Of a DNA stretch of 64,000 nucleotides, positions 26,301 to 31,811 are shown piece after piece. The stretch covers positions 1-64,000 of the IMG/VR virus record IMGVR_UViG_3300046804_002503. The stretch is one strand, 5' to 3'. The DNA is from a virus. Each line of letters starts with the position of its first letter. Within the stretch, counting starts at the first letter, position 1. The notes below the pieces were generated by a model, which was given only the letters and a program-made list of their open reading frames with translations, searched no databases and was not told where the DNA came from. The translations under genes and the position numbers were made by a program.

Positions 26301-27658
26301 ACACCGACGCCTTGATTACTACCGTCCGCGAACGCACCTAAAGCAGTACCAGCGACACAACCATCTGCATAAAGACCGACTGCCACACCACATCCACCAG
26401 AATTTGTAAAGTTACCGATCGATAAACCACAGTTTGAACTTTGAGCTCTTAAACCTATAGAAATACTATCTAAGCACGCACCGGCTGCAGATCCTATTAC
26501 TGTACTATTATTTCTCGCATTAGTAAGTTGACCTATGGCTATAGCTGAAACAGCAGCCTTTGCGTTATAACCCATTGCCACAGAGTCTAACCCCGCACAT
26601 GCTGCTATGCCAACTGTTACAGCGTCTACATTTCCTATAGCAGAATTTCCTAAGGTTACGGAGCTAGGACCATTACTACAAGAATAATATCCAATCACTA
26701 AGGACTCATTGTTTTTAGGTCCTAAAACGTGACCAATTTGTTGAGCCGCTGAGGCACAATTTGAGACGTCATAAGTTGCTAATTGTAATATAGCAGCTGG
26801 GCCTAAAACATTACGCAATTGCCCACCGTCACCCTGTAATACGGCTGCGCTTAAAGTGTTAAAACAGGCTTGGGTGCCTATAATCGGGCCTGTAAATGTA
26901 CCACCGGCAAGAGGCATTTTGGTCACATCTGTTCCAAAAACATTTGTTAATAGAGAACCGTCACCACGAACTAATCCGCCACTTAAAGTATTAAAACATG
27001 CATTGGTTCCAACTACAGGACCGGTAAAGGTACCACCAGCAAGGGGCATCTTGGTTGTGTCTGTGCCAAAAACATTTCTTAATAAAGAACCGTCACCTTG
27101 AATGCAGCTTCCACTAACATAAGAAAATGTTGCTTGAGTGCCGGTAATAGCTCCGGTGAAAGTGCCACCGGTCACATCAATTTTTGTAGAATCTGGTGGG
27201 TGAGAGTGTAAACCTAAAGCAAATCTATAATTGCCAGCTGAATTGTAAGAACCTGTACCACTGTTACCGCCTGGTGTACTACTGCACATATTTCCAGTGT
27301 GGGCTTGGGATTTAACAAATTCTGTAGATGCTATGTTTCTAGAATTATCTTCTAACGCCGGTGTACTAGTCAAGCTAGCCGGGTGAACGTGATCTGCTCT
27401 GGCATAGGTAGATAAAGCGCCAGGAGACGCAGAACCTAAAGATGATGGTGAAGAGTTACCGGGTGTAGGTGCCCCAGGCACGTCGGCTAGAGTCAATGTT
27501 ACATCTCCAGTTTTTCCAGCAACTGAACGAACGACGTTGCCTGTATAATTCAAAGAGCAAACACGACTAGCAGATAAAATTCCACCTACTGTAAAATTGC
27601 CAGATACGGCGGCACTGTTAGTAAGAATTTGCGGCTCTGATAGAAATTGATTAGGCAT
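17357..27658 (-). CDS. Giant mosaic fibre protein: YadA-head, NHL, LamG and SPRY modules
   Basis: 3433 residues, the largest gene in the window. In order: a fibre N-terminus (SVAGKTGDVTLTLADV near 44, YARADHVHP near 86); about three copies of a 44-residue unit with GGTFTG (160-290); YadA-head-like repeats (300-790; VAMGYNAKA, IAIGSRSSA) with many Cys; NHL-type propeller repeats in several blocks between 1020 and 2220 (RGLAVDSNARILYIADTGTN, YGLALSSNGRYLYVTDT, GISVDPSGNLYVSETAN); a LamG-like domain (2296-2463; WTWSAWVKRGTL, RLRIYVNGSIV); a SPRY domain (about 2726-2880; NWYWEVTISD, GDVISVLLSTNGSLTFYKNG); another propeller segment near 2930; and a C-terminus with IAIGQNATT and RVTVNGKDYMMPLYN. 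YadA-type heads trimerise, so a trimeric long fibre is inferred. Confidence 0.85.
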   Translation of the reverse strand: MPNQFLSEPQILTNSAAVSGNFTVGGILSASRVCSLNYTGNVVRSVAGKTGDVTLTLADVPGAPTPGNSSPSSLGSASPGALSTYARADHVHPASLTSTPALEDNSRNIASTEFVKSQAHTGNMCSSTPGGNSGTGSYNSAGNYRFALGLHSHPPDSTKIDVTGGTFTGAITGTQATFSYVSGSCIQGDGSLLRNVFGTDTTKMPLAGGTFTGPVVGTNACFNTLSGGLVRGDGSLLTNVFGTDVTKMPLAGGTFTGPIIGTQACFNTLSAAVLQGDGGQLRNVLGPAAILQLATYDVSNCASAAQQIGHVLGPKNNESLVIGYYSCSNGPSSVTLGNSAIGNVDAVTVGIAACAGLDSVAMGYNAKAAVSAIAIGQLTNARNNSTVIGSAAGACLDSISIGLRAQSSNCGLSIGNFTNSGGCGVAVGLYADGCVAGTALGAFADGSNQGVGVGVGACGEQCGVSVGACSCATDGGVAVGHNAKSNFAGVAIGRDSFSAQCGTALGHESCANDCFSVAVGYCSIAKESDTVIGTCALGAVSSVAIGEAAISSHAAISIGYQAKAATHAVAIGSLSEAICEGSVVVGDGIKATANNQILIGCGVESTSNNSTIIGFKAKGTAHGGTSVGTETIAGCESATVGSNSCSDGYSVAMGNLARSSNYSVALGYNSSAANESIAIGSRSSASVCSLAIGICINANTNSMSIGQNVNTTSSSTAIGRCSTACQYGTAFAEGSYAQKCSSAYGYNSLACTGSTSIGCGAWARCYGTVLGSNSGATTWGSIAIGPDAKIRGLCVNDVNDTVKAGFSIPSIPLDPSSSPLFNNTANSIFLDYCSFIHHAAVAKTINGSEVICDIGLGYNIDVSLFAPKTNVCGCGIPTDTVITSVYKDEACLGSPIPGQNNVNRAWHCDGRYRIVLSKVANASIDNTLLKFTHPFICYNDAAIDGGSSILSICSTSQEPLVGTYTQSKNLSIGAFGCMANSSSSLACGFESGLIDGYAPGVSTSTACITQVPTFPRQPRKIVTDNTGFAYIFEDDNSSGDLGAIRKVNLATGATSTIVGASVNSAASNSIGPIISRNQSSRYSTTTDGVYVYVTDSIDHVVFKLEIATGKRSGLTINNAAGINSGLSGISGFVGEIGIPYIFNNITGLTSAQYYAPKHINYVTDGAATPKRYLTFANSKRFPTVIKTDYGATTLNSNNATASELMLDGDFGPSYGFVIWDVEVNAAGVGLSVTPRASLSKVSRRGDQSALDNKTITEIVNLTRDPAGNIFVAARAAATPTTTYDAKNLKDAGTILSDLIIKIPAGTTAFLPANTYSLAKSSYAVSNNTAIHGTAYPNLRYPQQMTISPRTGELVIVDSNIHGDQQLGNVKGVAPAGTMRSRATLTTEGAPTSVYKVTQHGYKRLISPLRPTLPASHFGSTLSSNNLGASEADHRYGVGITMDNNDNIYISCVNNGTIHCLSAVALDDVYGNHSYIQIWPAFAGVGQTTVNPSWPTNVYNSPQAALITTFFQPRGLAVDSNARILYIADTGTNTIKRMNLVDRTVTLLAGALPHDVDGSYQDASSGSASRFKAPYGLALSSNGRYLYVTDTLNYRIRRVDTVTGATVTVAGNNNSGRIDGGLDSIDSAALITNESPRFLGPRGIAIKEISNTETHLYVTDTSIVGSPAVAANLSFNTPSGNPNVAPTLLNQGSSISYVRKLVLTTSVPRAGGVYDITRVRVSTLVGGTSLTDQINRGFGYYYPANPRTRLPAQRIGLYDANGISVDPSGNLYVSETANSTIRKISPDGLVLDYLGYSMALNNRPASAVPIVNSVAYPSTNASFNNARHPNNGDWFEVFSGRISGVNMLSAHPHHAYLKLHNVMSGPGEFVFYHNITQLTWGTQTNAASNQLYVLTSSPDLASATTTFQTASSHTVLGSSPTFWGWNTPAPANNSSGRYRNAVRMLNTGPYMNPHDGFSRTIVGSVNYNRLLDSRYGLYGSLVNCMGLAGLYKNAAFDGAGLNGLFLLDVSKDDKVGLLRRIDLPVSATRVYSLSTVYGNPYAVPNSTPINTTIANLRPVAIIDNLAPKISFSAPKYPIRDFAVVNSGNVVTQVYFSDTKNDVIRRYHTRSQVIETYAGVAGLPDEDHPFNPYINPITLKYGRTSSGLFATDRHLHGEVGTAGTNTPFDFADQGGVRPFAGGLLPFFNRPRGLTLNSNFDTLYVADSMDNAVKRINLTTNTISPNLAGSLSAIPQAFWANSGADAIARTKYYDFEVQSPSSINRIPSSLDLNNLRGNDSLLTINSLRFRSSGVLAPTYLSRTFASGNRKTWTWSAWVKRGTLSTTTPQVLFAPTAATPNSEFSEGYIYFGTDNTLVVSGLGAQIPANVFAKTTQTFTDTNTWYHIVVAMDTTQPVESDRLRIYVNGSIVRSFSTYRPLILNTDYGWNASVVHELGRGTSLAPTAAFDGYMTEAIFVDGLALPASSFGTYDYSTDAVLQNYKIWSPKEYSGSYGTNGFYLKFYVVASDIGGDSSGRGNNFTPTNIVSFSLTGTTGSSTVTELSGWDSRNGVGAFGNATLPASTDNTNAYRYSIAKATAVAGANAITLYFSRPIVATSKIEAYCYLAWASPGSIRANITGTSQTVPGVATGVQFSKVNLGVTTLTSITIGHGDTTAPRDFWLSCIIVDDVPVYTSSFLMALYNRCSDTPLNQISIANILTGKPRQAVGNFATLNPANGDLTNTSLSNGNLTMSTALAATTTGAHRYGNIPLDRSRNWYWEVTISDLNASGVIVGVTSDITQTTGATGINGYFSDGRKFTGGTGSAYGLPYSIGDVISVLLSTNGSLTFYKNGISQGVAFTGITGTVYPLIRLGALAARASVAHINFGQRPFAYTPLYESLPTPFGVVNSANFPADWPFTQSAVQARLFDDNPTPVTTGVLNLNNVGIGTSDHAIGSYGSLNKPVRLTLNTNTSAVTPWGAVAPDGILYVADSANNRVRKIFNPKGTGFTARLSTVAVANLSSLFLTSPNTGPIIDVSSDNTGRVYYARKQETENNDAGYIHYVERLNAAETSVETLFTSAVELYAIQSDPVGARVFVSGSTQDTRLTDLITDESQIQTSVWNVNTGDKSYFDLYRPNTETNPNKTIPTAIVYDMELEKATVGRNLAMLVYDGLVEGSTLSNYRNNLTYARLKIDPGYKMKIGMLVEGFVFGNANNLFAPNTYITSILDETRVALSKPFPGAVNYTSTGTSRLTARFQQTDYRFALPIQLTTGSDIMTLTGIGLSSVVTSISALRVGDYLADILVPQYVKIGKKEDGTLIPLDDTSTTPASYQVFNWPGTVIEDYFGTFPENVKDEGDGKVHPVVITQVINRFTYRLSRVAIKSSPPAQFITGYFTPGAGIAIGQNATTTLNTSLALGSNSNPLALEPGATAAGSIANYLRVTVNGKDYMMPLYNIPN
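25290..26760 (-). repeat. YadA-head-like repeats coding for a beta-roll
   Basis: About 35 copies of a roughly 14-residue unit of the form x-A-x-A-I-G-x-x-S/A inside the giant fibre gene, with frequent Cys (VGVGACGEQCGVSVGACSC). The copies are diverged at DNA level, so this is an old protein repeat rather than a recent DNA expansion. The copy number is a by-eye estimate. Confidence 0.7.
26860..27180 (-). repeat. 44-residue tandem repeat (GGTFTG unit) in the giant fibre gene
   Basis: Two complete units and one partial unit of about 132 nt, each coding FGTDxTKMPLAGGTFTG followed by GTxACFNTLS and GDGSLL-type endings. Neighbouring copies are clearly alike at DNA level, suggesting expansion by slippage or recombination. 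Confidence 0.6.
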
Positions 27659-27675
27659 ATTAAATTAACTTTCAA

Positions 27676-27683
27676 TACTTACA
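27676..27683 (-). promoter_or_regulatory. Possible late-promoter variant TGTAAGTA
   Basis: TGTAAGTA lies 17 nt before the ATG of the giant fibre gene. The identical octamer occurs 7 nt before the gp13-like gene at 55719. It differs from the TAAATA core by one base, so the call is tentative. Confidence 0.25.
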
Positions 27684-27685
27684 CA

Positions 27686-30226
27686 TTAAGCCCCGTTCCA
27701 AAGTCGGATTAAACGATCTGTGCCATTAACTTTGACTCTGATAAACTCACCACTCGCGGTGACTGGAACTGTAACTGTAACAAAATTAGTGGCATCTACA
27801 CATTTTGCCAATGAACATATAGTTCCAAGGCATGAAGAGAGATTACAAGTGTCGTCTATAGCTAGTTTAGATATAACTCCAATTTTTCCATTAATAGAAG
27901 CTACCCCTGTACTTTGTACTCCTTGCAAACCCGCACTTAAAGCATTTAAACAACTTGAAAGGTTGCAAGTGTCGTCTATAGCTAGTTTGGATATAACTCC
28001 TTGTTTACTATTAATAGAAATAACTGCCGGATTAGACCCACCACCGAAAAAACGATCTGCAATATCTATCCCACCACTCAATATACGACCCGTTGTACCA
28101 AAGGGAATGATAATGTCTTTATTACACATTAAGATAGTTCCGCTGGAACATACACATTTATTGATGTAAAGAGTGTCTAAGGTTACATTAGTTACTATTG
28201 TGCAGACACTGCTGGCTAACGGTGTTATAGAACATGCTGTAGCATTTATTATAGGAGAAGTAATGCTAGAGGTTGCTACAAGATTTAATGCTCCTATGCT
28301 AGATGTGGCACTTATTACTGGTGTAATTACACAAGTTCTGCCCTCTATTACGTTGCCACTAGATGTATTAGTAGCACAAATACCATCTGAGGATTTTATA
28401 CATACAGTTTGAACACAACTAGAAGCACATACTATCGGTGCGGTTGAGCAGGTTCTACCTTCAGTAATATTGCCACTGATTAAACTTGTAGCACATATAT
28501 TGCCGGAAGAATTAAGGTATCCAGTTTGTACACAAGAAGTGCCACAGATTATCGGTGAGCTAGTACAAATAGTGCCAACTGCTATTTGATATTTAGAACA
28601 TGGTGTATCTGTACAAGTCGTACCACATATTGTCGGGGCAAATACATTTAAAGTTCCACAAATTAAAGGTGATCTTACTATTGTAGTAGCACATACTGTT
28701 GGTGTATTAACTATATTAGCGGCATTGACAGAATCTGTTGCACATACTATTCTACCACAAAGAAAATCTGTTTGTAAATTGCATCTAGAACTTAAATTAT
28801 TAACATAGGTGTAATTAGAAGCTGTAGCATTTATGTTGCAACCTAAAACAAATGTATTGTCTCCAGAGACAGTGTTGCTACTGCCACCTAAAACAGAAGA
28901 ACGGTTACCAGAAACATTATTACAGCAACCTCCGACTATAGATGAATTAGAGCCAGTTGCTACGTTTAAGGTGCCGGATCCGATAAAAGAACCAACATCT
29001 GCACAGTTTTGAACTCCAGACCCCACAACAGCACATGCCCCGGCTACATTACCAGATCCACTGCCCACTAATCCAAAAGACCCGGCAACACAGTTTGAAG
29101 AACCATTTAAAATGGTTCCGTTGATCCCAGAAGAGGTGATGATGTTTTGATTTCCGCCTAAAATAGCAGAATAATCAGCATTAGTTTTATTACTGTTGCC
29201 CGCTCCTATAATAGATCTAAATCCATTTACTACACAGTTGTTTGCACCCCCGGCTATAACAGAAGAGTTGCTGTCTACACAGTTTCCAGAACCAGAAACA
29301 ATGGCACTGTAATCTTTCAAAGCCTGATTAGCTAAACCAGTTACTACAGCACTGTATTGAGCACATGTTATGTTTCCAAATCCTCCACCAATAACAGAAG
29401 CAGTGCCCCAATTGGTATTAGATTGGCCGGCCACAATTCCACTACATTCTCCGTTTACTACATTTTGTTTACCCGCTAATACACCAGAATAAGAAGAAGC
29501 AACTACTCCACTGCACCCAGCTACTATGGTGGAATAGGCTGCACTGTCACAAAGTTTATTATAAGCGCCTCCGGCTATGATATTATAACAACCACTAGCT
29601 GTGTTGTTTCGACCAGCTGCTATGCTGGTGTATTTTGTACTGCTTGAAGAAGTTTGATTGTTTAATCCACCTAAGATGGATGAATAGCAACCTCTAGTGT
29701 AGTTACAAACTCCGCCCACCACGACAGACCCACCGCCGTTTACACAGTTATAAGCTCCACCACCAATGAATGATAAATTAGAAATGGCAACACCACCAGC
29801 TACTCCAATTTGGTTACATTTACCCCCAACAACTACACTATTATCGTTGCCTACAACGTTACACAACCCACCCAATACGCTGGATTGACTTCCCCACACT
29901 ATATTACCAATACCGCCGTTGATGTTAGAATAATAAGCACTTTGAGTGGTGTTATCATCATCAAACGGAGTGTTGGGTGGAATAATGTTGTAGTGGGGTT
30001 TAGTTGTAGCTACAAAACAAGGTTGAAGCAAGAGGTCATCCCAACCCACACAAGACAAATTAGTTCCAAAAGTATATGGACTATTAGCTAATACGTAATT
30101 TAAAATTACGCAAGCAGATACACCTTGAGTAGTAGGAGAAGAAGCTAAACAGGAAGCTGCTACAAATAACTCATTTCCTGATAGGGCGCGTGACCTGGTT
30201 AAATCTGTAATTCTTACGTCTGCCAT
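27686..30226 (-). CDS. Cysteine-rich YadA-like fibre protein
   Basis: 846 residues. The start (MADVRITDLTRSRALSGNEL) is the fibre-attachment type seen in many T4-like tail proteins. Residues about 115-470 are YadA-head-like repeats of the form S-V-V-x-G-G-x-x-N (SVLGGLCNVVG, SVVVGGKCNQIG). Residues about 480-690 are shorter beta repeats rich in I-C-G-T and V-C-A-T. The end has two near-identical stretches (ISKLAIDDTCNLSSCL) and a terminal RVKVNGTDRLIRLWN that matches the end of the giant fibre. I count about 50 cysteines by hand, near 6 percent. It is probably a trimeric fibre segment partnering the 3433-residue protein. A GATAAATA octamer lies 7 nt before the ATG. Confidence 0.8.
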   Translation of the reverse strand: MADVRITDLTRSRALSGNELFVAASCLASSPTTQGVSACVILNYVLANSPYTFGTNLSCVGWDDLLLQPCFVATTKPHYNIIPPNTPFDDDNTTQSAYYSNINGGIGNIVWGSQSSVLGGLCNVVGNDNSVVVGGKCNQIGVAGGVAISNLSFIGGGAYNCVNGGGSVVVGGVCNYTRGCYSSILGGLNNQTSSSSTKYTSIAAGRNNTASGCYNIIAGGAYNKLCDSAAYSTIVAGCSGVVASSYSGVLAGKQNVVNGECSGIVAGQSNTNWGTASVIGGGFGNITCAQYSAVVTGLANQALKDYSAIVSGSGNCVDSNSSVIAGGANNCVVNGFRSIIGAGNSNKTNADYSAILGGNQNIITSSGINGTILNGSSNCVAGSFGLVGSGSGNVAGACAVVGSGVQNCADVGSFIGSGTLNVATGSNSSIVGGCCNNVSGNRSSVLGGSSNTVSGDNTFVLGCNINATASNYTYVNNLSSRCNLQTDFLCGRIVCATDSVNAANIVNTPTVCATTIVRSPLICGTLNVFAPTICGTTCTDTPCSKYQIAVGTICTSSPIICGTSCVQTGYLNSSGNICATSLISGNITEGRTCSTAPIVCASSCVQTVCIKSSDGICATNTSSGNVIEGRTCVITPVISATSSIGALNLVATSSITSPIINATACSITPLASSVCTIVTNVTLDTLYINKCVCSSGTILMCNKDIIIPFGTTGRILSGGIDIADRFFGGGSNPAVISINSKQGVISKLAIDDTCNLSSCLNALSAGLQGVQSTGVASINGKIGVISKLAIDDTCNLSSCLGTICSLAKCVDATNFVTVTVPVTASGEFIRVKVNGTDRLIRLWNGA
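27846..27880 (-). repeat. Direct repeat, copy nearest the gene's 3' end
   Basis: A 35 nt segment coding part of ISKLAIDDTCNLSSCL. It matches the segment 120 nt further on, with one mismatch across 35 nt and 23 identical bases in a row. Confidence 0.7.
27966..28000 (-). repeat. Direct repeat, second copy
   Basis: Partner of the repeat at 27846-27880, exactly 120 nt (40 codons) away. The pair reflects a duplicated 40-residue segment near the fibre C-terminus. Confidence 0.7.
28830..29890 (-). repeat. YadA-head-like repeats in the Cys-rich fibre gene
   Basis: About 20-25 diverged units coding patterns such as SVVVGGxCN, AIVSGSGNC and SSILGGLNN. It forms a beta-roll repeat block; the copy number is estimated by eye. 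Confidence 0.7.
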
Positions 30227-30233
30227 TTGGTAA

Positions 30234-30241
30234 TATTTATC
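30234..30241 (-). promoter_or_regulatory. Late-promoter-like octamer GATAAATA
   Basis: GATAAATA lies 7 nt before the ATG at 30226 of the Cys-rich fibre gene. It matches the T4 late octamer at seven of eight positions. Confidence 0.45.
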
Positions 30242-30251
30242 CTAAAAACAA

Positions 30252-31160
30252 TTACTCTATAGCCAAATACGTAATTTCTTCGTAGTTTTCTAGGTTGAGA
30301 GAATCGTATACAGAAATTTCTGGAAAAACTCGTATAAACCTTAAACGATATGCCGGATCTTGTTTGTTGAGAAAAGAAGATACAGTTAACACTCTATAAG
30401 GCTGAACTATATTTGGATCATAAGCCCCTTCTTCTAATCGATTTTCGTCTATAGCTAAATAAGGAAGATAAGAATTAATTTCTTCTACTTTATATTTATC
30501 ATAATACACAGAATGACTTTCTGCCAAATTAATGCTTATTAAACCAAATTCTTTTGTTTCATTTTTAAGTAAAAAGGAAATATTATATCTTCCAGTGTCT
30601 GAGTTGCGAGTAATTTTGGGTGATTCTATGTAAGCATTAAACGGAGACCAATTGCGAGCAGAGCTAAAAGCTAAAGAAATACGGTGAAATAAAACTGTTT
30701 GCAAAGAACCAGTTTTGCAATCAAAGAGATTAACTATTAATACAAAACTAAATCTATCTGAAAAGTTTTTATTTTCATCTAAGGATAAAATATAAGCATA
30801 ATATACCTTTTTAGAATTTGCATCATACCAATAATCGGTAGATGTCCCGTAAACCAAAGATCCAGTTTGTTTATAATAAATGGGTGTATATAAATTAGTA
30901 GTATTAAATGGTTTATAAGAATTATCTTCTAAAGATACCTTTTCAAAAATATAACCAGACTGGGTTTCTATAAAAATACAATCCTCAAACGTATCAAATC
31001 TTCGAATTTGATTAGAAGTTAGTTCATTATAAAAGGTAGGATAAACAGACGCATATTTTAAGTAAATTCCAGATAAACTAACACTGGCTGGTTGTTTAGT
31101 ACCATCTAAAGTTCTTAACCACAGCTCTCCAGTTGTTAAATTTTGATTATAAGTGTTCAT
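30252..31160 (-). CDS. Unrecognised fibre-region structural protein
   Basis: 302 residues, beta-rich, with no recognised domain. Alternating hydrophobic and polar segments (YRLRFIRVFPEISVY near 280, FSFVLIVNLFDCKTGSLQTV near 130) suggest a propeller or beta-sandwich. No signal peptide or membrane helix is visible. The start codon overlaps the upstream stop by one base (TAATG), so it is translated together with the PKD-like gene before it. Position among fibre genes makes a virion role likely. The precise part is unknown. Confidence 0.6.
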   Translation of the reverse strand: MNTYNQNLTTGELWLRTLDGTKQPASVSLSGIYLKYASVYPTFYNELTSNQIRRFDTFEDCIFIETQSGYIFEKVSLEDNSYKPFNTTNLYTPIYYKQTGSLVYGTSTDYWYDANSKKVYYAYILSLDENKNFSDRFSFVLIVNLFDCKTGSLQTVLFHRISLAFSSARNWSPFNAYIESPKITRNSDTGRYNISFLLKNETKEFGLISINLAESHSVYYDKYKVEEINSYLPYLAIDENRLEEGAYDPNIVQPYRVLTVSSFLNKQDPAYRLRFIRVFPEISVYDSLNLENYEEITYLAIE

Positions 31161-31804
31161 TATTCTGGGTTAATATTTAAAAACGGTGGTAATATTTTAT
31201 AGGGTCTAAATGTTGGTACGTTTTGAGTAAAAACACTCGGAATTGTTGGTTTAGTTTTTTTCCATTTTACCAAAACTGGCAATAAGCAATCTGGATCAGA
31301 GCTTTCAAAATTGTATAAAATAGAATTATCTAAACCAAACATTCGAGTAGATGCTAGCTGTAAATCTGAAAAATAATTATTAACAGTTTCAGAATCTAAA
31401 GAAGGAGCAGAAAGGTTTAAATTAATTTTATAAGTTATATAATTTAAATTTTGTAAATTTTTAGACTGAACCCAAAATACTTTGACAGTAATGTTGAAAG
31501 TTTTTGATAATTCTTCTTGTAGGTAAAATTTTTTAGTTACTGGATAATTTCTAGGATCACCTATTTGTTGAGAAATGGCTAGGTTTCTGTCTGTTTGGGC
31601 AAATACTGGTCTTAATTTTTGAATTAAAGGTTCAGAACCGTCATCGAAATTATATTCTATGCGATATACCCGTGAATTAACTGGTATAGAGTATCGTGTA
31701 TTGATAGTTAATTCATAAGGAGCTAATTTATTAGATATATTAACATCATAAGCACTTTGACTGGGATTAAGAGTCAAGGTGCCGGAGAATCGTGAAGAAT
31801 TCAT
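31160..31804 (-). CDS. Small PKD/Ig-like structural protein
   Basis: 214 residues. Residues about 30-110 fit a PKD/Ig-like sandwich: VNSRVYRIEYNFDDGSEPL gives the strand followed by the F-x-D-G-S turn typical of PKD domains (compare YWQFGDGTTSKIYSPSHLY in the 40520-43888 protein), and TFNITVKVFWVQSK the closing strand. The second half has no clear match and ends in a proline-rich segment (FRPYKILPPFLNINPE). PKD domains mediate protein or polysaccharide contacts on surfaces. It lies 7 nt after the RCC1 fibre gene and overlaps the next gene by one base. It is probably a fibre connector or a decoration protein. Confidence 0.55.
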   Translation of the reverse strand: MNSSRFSGTLTLNPSQSAYDVNISNKLAPYELTINTRYSIPVNSRVYRIEYNFDDGSEPLIQKLRPVFAQTDRNLAISQQIGDPRNYPVTKKFYLQEELSKTFNITVKVFWVQSKNLQNLNYITYKINLNLSAPSLDSETVNNYFSDLQLASTRMFGLDNSILYNFESSDPDCLLPVLVKWKKTKPTIPSVFTQNVPTFRPYKILPPFLNINPE

Positions 31805-31811
31805 AAAAAAA

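Noticed and set aside
25290-26760. CRISPR-like regular repeats
   Set aside because: The units are diverged coding repeats in one open frame; no identical repeats with unique spacers.
27720-28169. 149-codon plus-strand frame
   Set aside because: It is antisense to the Cys-rich fibre repeats; the repeat structure keeps the opposite strand open and the product has no domain.
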